Shown here in pieces: positions 35,273 through 46,415 of a DNA stretch of 64,000 nucleotides (position 1 is the stretch's first letter; every line of letters starts with the position of its first letter). Made by a program: the position numbers and the translations under genes. Source of the DNA: Oscheius tipulae (lineage: Eukaryota; Nematoda; Chromadorea; Rhabditida; Rhabditidae); contig JASJZH010000005.1 of NCBI GenBank assembly GCA_037178975.1, positions 2,790,001 through 2,854,000 of the forward strand, given 5' to 3'. Under the pieces are notes generated by a model. That model worked only from the letters and a program-made list of their open reading frames with translations. It did no database searches and had not been told where the DNA came from.

Positions 35273-36155
35273 TCAAAATCTGTCTCTCTGTCCCCCTCTT
35301 CTCTTCCTCATTCCTATCCCTCTCGCTCTCCTCCTCAACTTCTAGTCACTTCCACTTTGATCAAGGGTCGTTTTGTGAATGTTTTACCGAAGAGATAAAT
35401 TGTTCTTTCCCCACGATCTTGTTCACTTCACTGGTATTGACAGTAAGGCGCTCAGCGACAATTTTTTTTTTTTGAAATTGAAGCACTGGGTTATCTGCAC
35501 TGATTGTTGAAAGTTTTCAAATTGGTATACACTGTCGTAGAACGCCATAATGAGAAGGACCGGTTAGAAAAAACTGAAACCTTGAGATCGCCTGCACTAA
35601 AGTTAAGTTCGCTCATTTTTCGATCATAAGACCCAACTATTTGACTTTGCAACGCTCTACAACACTATCGAGTTCCATATCGTCTTCAACTTCGTAAAAA
35701 ATTCCAGAGCTGAAAAATGTTGGTTTCTGTCAGAAAAACGTGTCATAATGCAATATTCCGAAGCTGAAAATCAGAACCTCGCTGTATATCCAGTTCCATA
35801 TAGAATATCACATAACCTGTCTCTATAACCCGGGGGTGAAACCTTGCACTGGTCAGCTGTTTCTCCAATAGTTGACTCACAAACGTGAGCAAAATTCCAA
35901 TCTTATGTGTCAAGAGCTTGAGTCTGCTCCTATAATAACTTTCCTACGACATACGAGAGGAATTGTAGGGCTCCGCAACTCAAAAATTTTCCCTGCAAAA
36001 CCCGTTGTCCGTCTTCCTTTTTACTTCCCAAGAGCCTCTGCTCTCGGTCTCAAGTGAAAGAGTACACTTGTTTTTACAGCCGAGAGTGTCATTTGCGGTT
36101 TGGAAACATCTGTCAAAGCCCGAGGCTTTAAGCCTTTTTGCAAAGAGTACCGAAC
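35273..36155. other. No gene seen
   Basis: AT-rich spacer between the acidic protein and the zinc-finger gene. A pyrimidine-rich run (35280-35350) and scattered GTTTCA hexamers are present. Confidence 0.45.
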
Positions 36156-37527
36156 ATGTTTCAGAGAAACTCGTCCTCTGTTGATTCGGACGGTCAAGTG
36201 ACGGTTGTTGAAAAAGACGACAATGGCTTCGTCTACTACAAGTGCCGATTCTGTGGACATACCTTCAACTACATGAACACCTTGAGGGCTCACGAGAGGA
36301 TTCACGACGTCGCTCAGGTAATTGAACTTTTCCTTCCTTTCTACGAATCAAAACTTCAGCCCTATGTCTGCGGAAAGTGCGGGGAATCATTCGAGTTTGC
36401 CTGTCAACTGGAGTACCACACGCAGCAGCACGGAAGTGAGTCTCGTTGTGGTAAATCTAGTAAAGATTGGCTTTAGACGTGTCTGGATACAAGTGCGAGT
36501 GCGGAAGGACGTTCTATTCATACACAGAAATGCTCTACCACAAGCATCCGGAGGATATTGAGAAGGAGAAAGAGAAAGAGAAGGTGAGAATAAGTGTAAA
36601 TCAGCTAGACAGAGTGAGAGTAACTAACTAACTGAGCCAGATTTTGGTTCTAGTAAGTTTCGTAAGGGACACAACGTTGTTACGCTCGGTTCCTTACGAT
36701 ACACTAGAATCCTCGGTAATAACAATCGGTTCCTAAGTCACACAGGTAGTCATGGCAAAACTGACCCTCAAAACTTGAATGCCATTTCGATTCTATAGCC
36801 TTTCGATAGTCTCATTATAGGAAAAATCTTTATTTCATCTACTACATGAATTTGCCCAGTAACTAGAAGCAGTGTTTTCTTCAAAGATACATCGCTGCCT
36901 TATATTTCTTCCCTAGAGCAGCTTACAGAGTGAAAATGATAATGTTTCAAAGAGTTGGTCAGTATGAGTATATCCAGAATTGGACTGAAGATATTAAAAA
37001 TCTGTCAGACTTTCATGGTGATTGGATCCACAGAGACGGAGACAGAATGAGAAATAAGGATTGGGGTAGAACGAGACAAGTAGACAAGATGACAATGTCA
37101 CATGGGACAGAGACAAAGTAACAGGAGCGAGAGTGTTAGGACACGTAATGTCAAGATTCGGTCTCAAAACTGGAGCAGTTTGCTGAAATCGTCTAACTTT
37201 CAGCTCTACGGCGTTCCCATGATGGCCACCACCTCCAACCCGAACCCTCTCTCTCTATCAGATCTTCCGATTCCCGAATTTGCTGAGAAGGGCTTCGAAC
37301 CCAGACATCCCATGAAGGTTACCATTCGCTACCTTTTCCAGTTTTCGATCCTTTCCAGGTGTACAACGACGTCCGTTCCAAGCCTTATATCTGCGAGTAC
37401 TGCAGCAAAAGCTATTCTGACAGTCGCGGACTGGCTTACCATATGTACAGTCACAGAGGTTGGTTTGATCGAATCCAGAGTAATAGGAGTTTTAGGAGAG
37501 AAGACATTCAATCCCCGAGCTTCTAGG
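36156..37527 (+). CDS. C2H2 zinc-finger protein
   Basis: At least four C2H2-type units are split over exons: YKCRFCGHTFNYMNTLRAHE ending RIH, YVCGKCGESFEFACQLEYHT ending QQH, a partial YKCECGRTFYSYTEMLYHKH, and after a 600-bp intron YICEYCSKSYSDSRGLAYHM ending YSH. A Lys/Glu linker (EKEKEKEK) and a Pro/Ser-rich segment lie between fingers 3 and 4. The spacing fits a nucleic-acid-binding, probably nuclear, factor. The ATG used sits inside ATGTTTCAG, which could instead be an acceptor, so the N-terminus may be longer. The end is uncertain: I took the in-frame stop after finger 4, but a donor (AGAG/GTTGGT) may lead to further exons. Confidence 0.7.
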
Positions 37528-38402
37528 TATCTTATGGGAAGGCAAGGAGTCGGATATACTGACAGGTACATGGTTCTCCTTTGTTCAAACTCTAAGTTTG
37601 GCAAAAGCCATATTTTGGATCCAAGAATATTAGTAAAGTGCTGTTACTTTGAGATTTTCCAAACTTTCAAATTATATTTGGTAGTCCTCCACAACAACAA
37701 ATATCTTGAGGACATAAAAAAAAGTTGTGATTCTCTCACATCGGACATTAAGCTGTTGCCAAAGCTTGGCAGTGGATACTTTCGGTTACGCGAAATTGCT
37801 TACGGCTTTTATTGAAATTTGCATTGAAAATTGGTATACAATTTCATATAACTGAAAGTACGCAATGTCACGTTTTGGCAGCGGATTTAATCGTATTACA
37901 CTGTAAAAAGGAAACCTCTTTACCTAGCACGTAAAAAAAGTGTCAAACTTTTTGAAACATTACACAGGAGGACAGATATCAAAGTCTCGATGTCAAGAGA
38001 TTGTTCAAACAGAAAATTCGCTCCTAAAGATCTTTTTGAGCCCAGGATTCATAATGTCCTCGACTATAATCCATACCGTAACCAAACGCGGGCCGCAAAA
38101 AGTATGCTAAACTATGCCCAGATAGGAATCATTTAGGCTGCATACGTAGTGACTGGGTCGGTTCGGGTAGGATAATACCCACCTATCCCAATCCAGATGA
38201 CTCTTCCAGATCTTCGTACCATCTCTTCCCTCGCACCAGCGGCTACACCTCCCCTCTCTACTGAATCGACCCTATGTACCTATTCTCTCCCCTTCTTCAT
38301 ATTGGTTCTTTCCTGTTCCTAGCAGCCAATTCTAGCCTCTTAGTTCCTTCTTTTACAGGTTACTCTCTCCCCAGTATTAAAACGATAAAATATTTCATTC
38401 AT
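37528..38402. other. No gene seen
   Basis: AT-rich in the first half and pyrimidine-rich (CTCTTCC, TCCCC) near 38180-38350. No supported reading frame. It may hold 3' sequence of the zinc-finger gene. Confidence 0.4.
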
Positions 38403-40346
38403 TTACAGTTTCGATGGCGGAGAGATCTTCTTCTCTACGAATTTCTGGGCTTCTGAAATGGGCTTCTTTGCCAACAAGTTTAGTAAAAAAAAAAAATTAC
38501 GTTTGATGGCATCTGGGAGGACGCTAAGGCTTTCGAGTTCCTTGAGCATAGCCTCCTCGAAAGTATGGTCTAGTGAATGGTAGGCTGACTCTCTGTCAGC
38601 TAACATACATCCGTAGGGGTGGGAAATGATCTCTTTGGCAAGTTTGATGGCGTAGGGGAGGGCCTGACCATCCTCGACCACCCGGTTCACAAGACCCCAT
38701 TGAAGGGCTTCTTGGGCAGAGACAGCTCGTCCAGTCAGGACCATGTCCAGGGCTCTGAAATTTTTTGTTTTATGCCAGATTTATACGACTAGGGTGAAAC
38801 CAGAACTCAGAAAATAGTTCGATTCCAATGACTGTTTGAATCCGAAAGTTTCTATCGAAACGAAGTACTGGAACGCATTGATCCTTGAGGAAACCTAGTA
38901 CACCACTAAAACAGTTTATAAAATCAGCTTTTACATTAAACATTTAGTCTTTCAACCAATCAGCTACACCACTAAGCACAGTTTATAAAATCAAATTCGA
39001 AAATAATAATTAATGTTTCAACTAAACCTGAAAGTTCAAACTCCTTTGTATGCACCATTATTTTCGTGTCACCACTTTCACACTTTCCCGTCTCCACAAC
39101 TCCAGTCATTGCCTATGTTTCAAGTTACCTTGATGCTTTCGAAGCTTTCCCTGTTACCAATTTTTATCAACTAGGTTCATGTTTCAAATCCTTTTGCAAA
39201 TTTTACTTCTACGTCTTTCAAAAACTAACCTTCCTGTTCCCACAACTCTTGGCAATCTGACAGTTCCTCCATCAATCAAAGGTACTCCTACACGGCGACA
39301 AAAGACTCCGAACGTAGATGAGGTACCAGCCACGCGCATGTCAGCTGAAGTTGTTAGTTTGGGAAATTGTTTGGCTAAATGAAACACGAATACTGAGCTA
39401 AATGAAACACGAATACAGATCCCAGCTTTGTACAGATCTCAGCTTTACACAAATGTTGAAACACACCAAGTTTCTACATCTTTTAGTTGACTAACGGCGG
39501 TTATCGTCAAATTTGTTACCGCGAAAGCCTCATCTTCACTGTAAAATTTTATTGTGGCTTTCAAATGTTTCGTGCCCATAACATAGTGGTCGTGGTTTTC
39601 TGTGCACCAATGATTTGTCACAAACTGGAAAAATATAGTTTTGGACCCGAAATGATGGTATAAAGGGGCGGTATCGGTGTATTGGGTTAGTAGGCTACTA
39701 TTGGATTTTTCCCGTGTTTCTTCATAAGAACCACCCAAATCCCTTGCCATTTTCCAGTGAAACAATCATCTGAACTCACCCAAAAGCGACATTTCTAGCC
39801 CTCCAGCAACGGCGTGGCCTTCCACTGCAGCTATGAGCGGCTTCTTGAGTTCCATGGCTGTCGGACCCTGAAACACGAAATTTTTTTTTCAACAGATAAA
39901 CTACCAAACCATGTATCTATACTTGGGCAGAAAATCATCATCCACTTTGAAATTCCCCTTTGAGACCTCTGAAAGATCATAACCGGCACAAAATGTCCCG
40001 CCTAAAAGCAGTAACTTTAAGTGAGTTTCAAACCTTCTCCGTAAAGGACAGCAATTTTGGCCTGGTGGTTCCTTTCAAACTGTTCAAAAGCCGCGATCAA
40101 TTCCAAGGCTGTCTGATGATTTACGCAATTCTTCTTTTCGGGGCGGTTGATTCCAATCAACTGGACTCCCTCCTTTAGGGAAGTTTTTACTGAAACATTT
40201 TGAAAATAAACAAGGGAAACTAACGAACCTAGGGTGGTCATAGGACGCGTTTGTCCAAACAAGGGTCTAAAGAACATCGGCGGTGATAAAAGACAACGCT
40301 GTAAATGAAGGTCAGCTGGGAAGGAAAATTTTGAGATATGTTTCAT
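38403..40346 (-). CDS. Enoyl-CoA hydratase/isomerase family protein
   Basis: Crotonase-fold enzyme. Exons in order: an N-terminal Arg/Phe-rich leader (MKHISKFSFPADLHLQRCLL), possibly mitochondrial; GVQLIGINRPEKKNCVN; the oxyanion segment GGTFCAGYDLSEVSK; KPLIAAVEGHAVAGGLEMSL; ADMRVAGTSSTFGVFCRRVG with VPLIDGGTVRLPRVVG; and DMVLTGRAVSAQEALQWGLV to the stop at 38403. Splice phases agree at each join. FCRRVGVPLIDGGT is typical of the ECHDC/EchA subgroup. The intron at 38757-39230 carries short direct repeats, and a longer one (39345-39770) has an unexplained open frame. Confidence 0.85.
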
Positions 40347-40460
40347 GAGATGATGGTGATATCCTGAAGGGGAATAGTTTTGACAGTGAGTCTACCTATA
40401 TAATGTTATATTTTGCTAAAAACTATAGAGTTTTGAAGTAAAATATTTACTATTACTCAT

Positions 40461-40591
40461 AATATGGACAAACATTGCTATCTTTGTTGGCAATGACGGC
40501 TACTCAACATTCAAATCCGCGTCAAAAATTTGGCGCGAAAAACGGTGACCGCGGTGCTCGGCGGCGGTCTCTCCTCAGTAATGCTGTTGAG
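40461..40591 (+). repeat. DIRS inverted terminal repeat, left
   Basis: Inverted match to 44403-44533, with about a dozen differences. The adjacent 40396-40466 segment is complementary to the internal region at 40968-41036, as expected for circle-template replication of DIRS elements. Confidence 0.75.
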
Positions 40592-40733
40592 ATCAAGACC
40601 GAGAGGAGAAAGAAAGACGAGAGAAGTAAATTTTTACCGGTTTTACCTTAGGTAAAATAACAACAGCGTGCTCTGCCCCTGAGCAGGATAAAAAGGGGGG
40701 GGGGTCAGGCAAAAGGCAAGATCGTGGGGAAGG

Positions 40734-40870
40734 TTATTTCCTCTTCCCGCTCTTCCTTGTGTCGTATCTTCTTCCGCGCTTGGGAGCCTGAAACCTGGGC
40801 TTCCGATCCTCGCTGCGACGTTTAGAGCTGGGGCGCGACAAAACACTTCTCGATGTCTTCGTTGACGATC
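40734..40870 (-). CDS. Basic Arg/Ser-rich segment inside the DIRS element
   Basis: The minus-strand frame contains SSTKTSRSVLSRPSSKRRSE and KPRFQAPKRGRRYD, ending KSGKRK and a stop. A TTTCTAG acceptor-like site precedes it. It lies between the recombinase end and the left repeat. It may be a C-terminal exon of the nucleic-acid-binding ORF1, joined by a long splice, or a relic. Confidence 0.3.
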
Positions 40871-41056
40871 TAGAAATCATCAGTTGAAATAGATCTTTTA
40901 CTCCCATGTTTTTCCCGTCCGAAAGTTAAGGGATGGGTAGGGAGGGTCATGTTTGTCCACTATATTATGAGTAATAATAAATATTTTACTTGAAAACTCT
41001 ATAGTTTTTAGCAAAATATAACATTATATCTCATAATCTGGACAAACATTGCTAGT

Positions 41057-42169
41057 TTAAAGTACCCACTTGAGGACGGAGCTTTGAAAAACCTCATCAT
41101 CAAACTCTGTCTTGTGGTAGAACCGCTCAAATGTAGAGCCAGTGGTACTCCAGCAGGCCGCGCCCATTATCTGTGCACTTGAAACCCCTTTCAAACTAGC
41201 TTTGGGCGTAGTAACCGCCCGTGTAGAGTGTGCCCCATAACCTGTGATTCCTGCCGCTGATAACAGCGAACGAATCCACCTAGCTACCAAAGTGCTGTTT
41301 ATAGCTTTATGGGGGGCTCGAAAGGAGAGGAAGATTTTGGTATTGCTATCCCTGAACTCTGCAGTCCTATCCATATAGGCTCGTAGAGTCTTGATCGGGC
41401 AGATTCGGTCGTCTTCCATAAAGGGAAACAGTTCTGCCGAATGTGCAACACCTCCTACACGGCGGTTCTTGGTCATCCCCGGAATCGTGAAAAGCCAAGA
41501 GTTTCCCTTCTTAGACAGATATTTCGAGTCGAATTTTGCTAATTCTGAGACTCGATTTGGGGAACAAAGAGCGCAGAGCATTATACTTTTTAGGGAGAGG
41601 TCTTTCAGTGAAAGAGTCTCGTTCCTGCTCAAGCTCTTGATGTGTCTCAGTACATCCTCTACTCTCCAGATTGACGAGTATTTGGGTGTACTGGGGTTTT
41701 TTCTGAACCTTCCCATGAGAAGCTTAGAAACTAGAGGCAATTCGCCAAGGGGAACGTTCAATTGTTTAGTAAAAGTTACTACGGCTGCTTTTATGACCAC
41801 GAGGGAAGAGTAACTTAGTTTCGTGCTGAAGGAAGCGAGGAAGTTAACTATGGCAATCTCGTTTGGGCTAAGGGGATCTAGATTGTTATTCTCACAAAAG
41901 TCCCACCATTTTCGTAACCCGTAGTTATACTGTACGAGGGAAGAAGGAGCCCAGGAATTCAGAATTAGGGAAATACCCACCTCGAACATTCCGGCTGATC
42001 TCCAGAAGTTGGAAAGATCTTCCATGCGGCTAGGCGTATTCCTCGCGCCAAACAAGGATGGGGGAGACCCATTGGGTTGACCAGAAGCGGCGCGCCAGCT
42101 GTGAGTAGCACCCACATTCGGGAGCTCTCCCACTGATTCAGCAGTGGGAAGAAGACCTGTGCTTTCCAC
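41057..42169 (-). CDS. DIRS tyrosine recombinase
   Basis: A 370-residue frame with a phage-integrase-like fold. An N-terminal SAM-like core-binding segment includes YNYGLRKWWDFCENNNLDPL. The catalytic arginine is in CSPNRVSELAKFD, box II reads GYGAHSTRAVTTPK (His-x-x-Arg), and the C-terminal tyrosine is in STFERFYHK. The R...HxxR...Y set is complete, so this frame alone looks intact. Its start overlaps the RNase H frame by about 200 bp, as in other DIRS elements. It integrates circular cDNA without target duplication. Confidence 0.85.
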   Translation of the reverse strand: MESTGLLPTAESVGELPNVGATHSWRAASGQPNGSPPSLFGARNTPSRMEDLSNFWRSAGMFEVGISLILNSWAPSSLVQYNYGLRKWWDFCENNNLDPLSPNEIAIVNFLASFSTKLSYSSLVVIKAAVVTFTKQLNVPLGELPLVSKLLMGRFRKNPSTPKYSSIWRVEDVLRHIKSLSRNETLSLKDLSLKSIMLCALCSPNRVSELAKFDSKYLSKKGNSWLFTIPGMTKNRRVGGVAHSAELFPFMEDDRICPIKTLRAYMDRTAEFRDSNTKIFLSFRAPHKAINSTLVARWIRSLLSAAGITGYGAHSTRAVTTPKASLKGVSSAQIMGAACWSTTGSTFERFYHKTEFDDEVFQSSVLKWVL

Positions 42170-43010
42170 CCTGGAGCGACTAAAATCATGGACTTGACTT
42201 GTTCGCGAATAGCTTTCAAGATCACGCGAGCGACCAGATTGAAAGGTGGGAAAGCGTAGACATTAAGTCCTCTCCAGGAAAAGGAGAAGGCATCAGTCAT
42301 TGACGCGGCTGGGTCCGGAGTCCAGCTACAGTAACGAGTCAACTTATGATTCAAGCGACTGGCAAAAAGATCGAGGTCCGGCTGGCCCAGATTCTCAAAG
42401 ACGAGGGCCAACGAATCCGGATTTATGCTCCACTCATCAGATTCCTTGAAGATTCTGGAAGCTCGATCTGCCTTGTCGTTCTCGACTCCGGGTAAGTGAA
42501 CGGAGAATATCTGCATTTCCTGTTCTGCTGTTATGAACAAAACTTCTCTTATCATGTTTATCAACATAGGGTCTTTCGTGCCCCCACCCTTTTTCAAGTA
42601 GGCAACTACTGTAGAGTTATCTGTCTCTAGTCTCAGACCCTTTGTCCCCAACATCTTAGGAAGAAAGCATTTTAAGCCGAAGAGAACAGCTTTCATCTCC
42701 ATCTCTAGTACATTGATGTGCAGAGAAGATTCCTCTTGAGACCATCTGCCACCAGTGGAGATACCGTCAAACACTGCGCCCCAGCCCAATTTGGAGGCAT
42801 CAGTGGCCATTGAGGCTGAGATCTCGCATGGGAAGAGAGGTTCGCCTGTGCAGACTCTGAAGTGGGACACAAACCATTTTAAATCCTCTAGGCTCTGAGG
42901 GGACAGGCGAACCCTGGCTGAATAGTCTCTGCTTCCGCCTAGTCCTTTGATGAGGTCCTTCTGTAGGAACCTCGCGTAAAGTGGATAAGAAGCAAGAGGG
43001 CCGAACGGAG
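41965..43010 (-). pseudogene. DIRS RNase H segment
   Basis: It contains SMATDASKLGWGAVFDG, INVLEMEMKAVLFGLKCFLP and LRLETDNSTVVAYL, the D-E-D pattern of RNase H. DKADRASRIF, a DLDLFASRLNHKL motif typical of the DIRS/pararetroviral-like RH extension, and PPFNLVARVILK follow. It is separated from the reverse transcriptase by a frameshift near 43000; the continuation LASYPLYARFLQKDL lies in another frame. Confidence 0.75.
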
Positions 43011-43849
43011 ATCACAAGGCCTAAGAAGTGACTGCTCTAGGCAGGACCCCTGCAGACTAGTAGAGAGTTCCTCGGCTAGAGTGCGTATCGGAGTAATCTT
43101 CCTCTCAGGAATGAGATACCTGTTCAGCCTGGTATCCAGGATGGTACCTAGAAATTCTAAGTTCTGCACTGGGTCGGTCAGTGATTTAACCCAGTTAATC
43201 TTGAATCCTAGTTTAGTGAGGGTAAGTGAGAAGAGGGCTACTGCTCGTAAAACCTCTTCACGAGAAGAGCCCAAGATCAGAATATCGTCCAGGTAGATGA
43301 CCAGTCTAATGCCTAGACTACGTAAGTGAGCGGCTACTGGACGTAAAACCTTTGTGAATATTCTGGGAGCCGAAGTGAGTCCAAAGGGGAGCGATTGAAA
43401 CACGAAGCGGCGTTCGTGCATCGCAAATCCCAGAAAGTTCTGGGAGTCCCTATGTACGAGAATGCTCAAGTAGGCATCCTTCAAGTCTAACTTGGCTAGA
43501 AAGTCTCCTGGTTTAATGTTACCCTGTATGAAAGAGAAAGTTTCCATCTTAATATGGCGCTTTTGTATAAACTTGTTCAGAGGTTGATAATGGGCCGGAG
43601 CCCCCCGTCTCTTTTTGGAACTGTAAAAATCCTGGAAAGCCAGACTGGAGTATTAAGTGAAACCTCTTTCACTGCTTTCAGATCTACTAGCCTGTGTATC
43701 TCCTCCAGAACAGTCTGAAGCTGCTGATCAGAGACGAACAGCTTGGCGGAGGCGTCAGCCAAGCTGGCCAGTAGGCTGTTGTCCGTCTGCGGCGGGGAGA
43801 CGAGGACCGATGCTACGAGGGGCATCTGGAACGATATCGCTCGCTTCAT
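42939..43849 (-). pseudogene. DIRS reverse transcriptase (frameshifted)
   Basis: Palm and fingers motifs: SRIFTVPKRDGGLRPIINL, then in a shifted frame FLAKLDLKDAYLSILVHRD, FQSLPFGLTSAPRIFTKVL and the catalytic RLVIYLDDILILGSS (YLDD), followed by NLEFLGTIL. The frame changes just after PIINL (about 43570) and again near 43000. Upstream, a 44-nt GT-AG intron (about 43818-43861) may join it to the preceding exon. Confidence 0.75.
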
Positions 43850-43859
43850 GTACGATAAG

Positions 43860-44318
43860 AATCGCTAACCTTAGCCGTAGCTAGTTCCCGCTCCTTGGGG
43901 TCCATGTAGATCCCGGCCAAGCAGGGCTCGATCTCGGGAAGAAGGGCTTCGTCCAGCTTTACACGCCGCCGACCTTTGGACGTCTCCAGCGGCGGAATTT
44001 CAGGCACTTCAGCCACTAAAATCGCCGGATGACGATGCGAAAAAGGATCCCTCTCTAATGAGGGGCTCTTTTTCGGAACATCTTCCAGAAAAGAGAAAAG
44101 AAATAGAACTAACCTGCCGTAGCAAATTCCGGCCTTCTCGGAATTTTGTAGTTCTTCTTCCTCGAAGATTCCGTATCTTCTTGCTCGAAATCGGAGCTGG
44201 AAGATGAAGAAGAAGAAGAGGAAGAAGAATTGAGGACGCTTTCGTCGTCAACGACCGGACTTCGAGATCGGCGTCCACCGAGAATCTCGTGTTCAAACTC
44301 CTCTCGGAAATTGTCCAT
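43860..44318 (-). CDS. DIRS ORF1 N-terminal part
   Basis: It starts MDNFREEFEHEILGGRRSRS, followed by a serine run and SDFEQEDTESSRKKNYKIPR. A GT-AG intron of about 95 bp leads to VAEVPEIPPLETSKGRRRVK and IEPCLAGIYMDPKERELA. It is acidic, then basic, with no known fold. Position and style fit the Gag-like ORF1 of DIRS elements. Confidence 0.5.
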
Positions 44319-44402
44319 TTTTTAGTCTGCAAAGAACATCTTCGATGCAAAAAATGGAGAAAAAGGAATAAAAAGTAGAAAGAAAAGTCGAGGTCGTTGA
44401 AG

Positions 44403-44533
44403 CTCAACAGAGAAACTGAGGAGAGACCGCCGCCGAGCGCCGCGGTCACCGTTTTTCGCGCAAAATTTTTGGCGCGGATTTGAATGTTGAGTAGTCGTCG
44501 TTGCCAACAAAGATAGCAATGTTTGTTCAGATT
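44403..44533 (-). repeat. DIRS inverted terminal repeat, right
   Basis: Inverted partner of 40461-40591 and the upstream end of the element relative to its genes. Confidence 0.75.
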
Positions 44534-44535
44534 AT

Positions 44536-45257
44536 AAGATATAATTATAAATCGCGTAGTGCACATGTAAACTTTTTTTTTCGACTCAGACCCTGTTGTT
44601 GGTATATATTGGTATACATAGGTAGTACTCAACGAGTGTTATGTGTATATGTATATACATACCAATAATACCCGAAAATACTCACTAGCCGAGGCGCGAT
44701 GGGCTTAACTTCCCAAAAAATCTGGGCACTTTTTTGGCGAATTTCGTGTTCTAAGTAGTATAATTTTGTAGAGCTCGACGAGTACAATAACGAGTTCAAC
44801 AAAAATCCGAAAATGAATTATTCGTTGCCGAGCTACAGCGATTTGTAAATCAAAATTTGACGGGTCTGCGACAGTTTTGAACAAATCAATTCCCCCGCGC
44901 TCGAATTCGCCGCAGTCGGTTTCGCGGCAAGTCGATTTTGAACAAATCGATTTCGAAATGTTCGATTTCGACCAAATTTGTACGCAATCACGTACAAATC
45001 GTTTTTATCGTATTCTCAGCTTGTTTTTATTCGATTTTTGGCCGTTTTTCAAGTAATTTTCTTGCTAACAGATGATGACGATCGCTGCAAGCAGGGGCTA
45101 GACGACAACTGTAGTCACTTGATAAAGATAAAACTGCGTTTTCCCCCCCAAGAAAACCGGTAAAGATAACCATCAAGACAAATTTATTGCGATTCAAGGC
45201 AAGGCAAGATATTATGACAATAGAAAAAGCTTTGTGCCAGGAAAAAGAGCAGTGGCT
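44536..45257. other. No gene seen; AT-rich spacer
   Basis: Contains TGTATATGTATATACATACC-type repeats (44600-44670) and several copies of TTCG/CGAA-rich words around 44900-45010 (such as CAAATCGATTTCGAAATG). It may be decayed TE end sequence. No supported frame. Confidence 0.4.
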
Positions 45258-46415
45258 TCATTGAAAGTAGCGAAGTTGGTCGGCCACCTTGTCGATATCC
45301 TCTAGATCAGGCGTGTAGTCATCTTTTCCTCCATTTTTTTTCTTTGACGACCTCAAAATGCTGTCAAGGATGTTATTTTGTCTTTCTTCTTTTAATTTGC
45401 GGCCAGGTATCACCTAAGCAAACCGTTTTAAAAAAAAAGATTTGGATACCTTCAAGTTTGGCGAGTTTGCCAGCACTTCTCCGTATTTCTCGGTTTTGGC
45501 CTCTTCATCAATGAGTTTCTGGACTAGTTTCGAAAGACGAGGGCACTCGTGACTAGTAACTTTCTGCAAAAACACTGATGTACATCAGAAAAAAAAACTT
45601 GCGTTCAACTGCTGATGCCAAGACTCAACGCAGTTTGTAGTTCGTGGAATTCCGCCCGTAGGGCTGCCAAACATTGTCCACTCGCTCGGTGGGAAACGGG
45701 GCGTGAGAATTCCAGATCCCATGATGTAATTCTTTTCTAGATATGAACAAAAGTCTAAAAAGAAACCCTCGAAAATTATGAATCAAAAGCTACATACTCA
45801 AAAGGCTGGCAGTTATCGTAGCCTCTTCTTCTGCAAAAATCTTCTGAAACAACTGTGCCGTTTTCTGTTGCGGGAAAAATGGGAGAGCTCGTATTCTCAG
45901 CCAGAACCTATGATACTTTGCGCCTATATAGAACAATTATTTAAGCAAAAAATAGCACACCTGGTTTTATATCCGCCCGGAGATCCTTTTCTTGTGTTAA
46001 TCGCTCTCGCCAGCTTGATATGAGGTGAAAGTAGCAGATATGCAGCCTGCATCCGGGAATTGCGGCCTTTATTGAATTTTTCAGGGCTGGTTTCATGTCT
46101 AAAAACTTGTTTGACAATAGCAATAAACGATAAATAGCCAACTAACCTGATATTGCGTAGCGGACAACTATATTCCGGCCAGAAAACAGTTCTTTGAATG
46201 CGGCTTGGTAACACGATTCTTTCTTTGATTGCAGTAAAATGTAACTAACGGGGCTCGTAATGGTTTTTGCGATCTGATAGCGCAGAAATAAGCTTGAAAT
46301 TAAAAACTCACAAATACATGTATGCTGACAAGCTGGAGAAATGGTTTTGGGACTGTTCGGAACGTTCCATCGACCAAAACAGTATCGGTTTTTTCCAACA
46401 GCTGCAGGTCAGTTG
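45258..46415 (-). CDS. MULE transposase-domain protein (5' part missing)
   Basis: Exons join with short introns. LLEKTDTVLVDGTFRTVPKP with FLQLVSIHVF carries the first acidic residue of the MULE domain. AIAKTITSPVSYILLQSKKE and YQAAFKELF follow, then TDMKPALKNSIKAAIPGCRL ending HICYFHL, the second acid with the C-x-FH motif. KYHRFWLRIRALPFF, RTTNCVESWHQQLNA (the family RTNN..E.wH), VTSHECPRLSKLVQKLIDEE and a last exon ending DIDKVADQLRYFQ complete it. No zinc-binding N-terminus (WRKY or FLYWCH) was found upstream, so the gene is probably 5'-truncated. Terminal inverted repeats were not found. Confidence 0.7.

Larger units (their letters stand above)
40396..44535 (-). mobile_element. DIRS-type tyrosine-recombinase retrotransposon (degenerate)
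   Basis: A full-length but mutated element. Inverted terminal repeats of about 131 bp lie at 40461-40591 and 44403-44533 (shared AACATTGCTATCTTTGTTGG, inverted). An internal complementary region at 40968-41036 is an inverted copy of 40396-40466. Genes on the minus strand run in DIRS order: acidic/Ser-rich ORF1, reverse transcriptase, RNase H, and an overlapping tyrosine recombinase. There is no DDE integrase or aspartic protease. At least two frameshifts break the polymerase frame (near 43570 and 43000). It lies immediately upstream of the enoyl-CoA hydratase start. Confidence 0.85.

Noticed and set aside
39445-39765. Minus-strand 106-codon frame inside an enoyl-CoA hydratase intron
   Set aside because: The flanking hydratase exons join in phase without it, and I recognise no motif.
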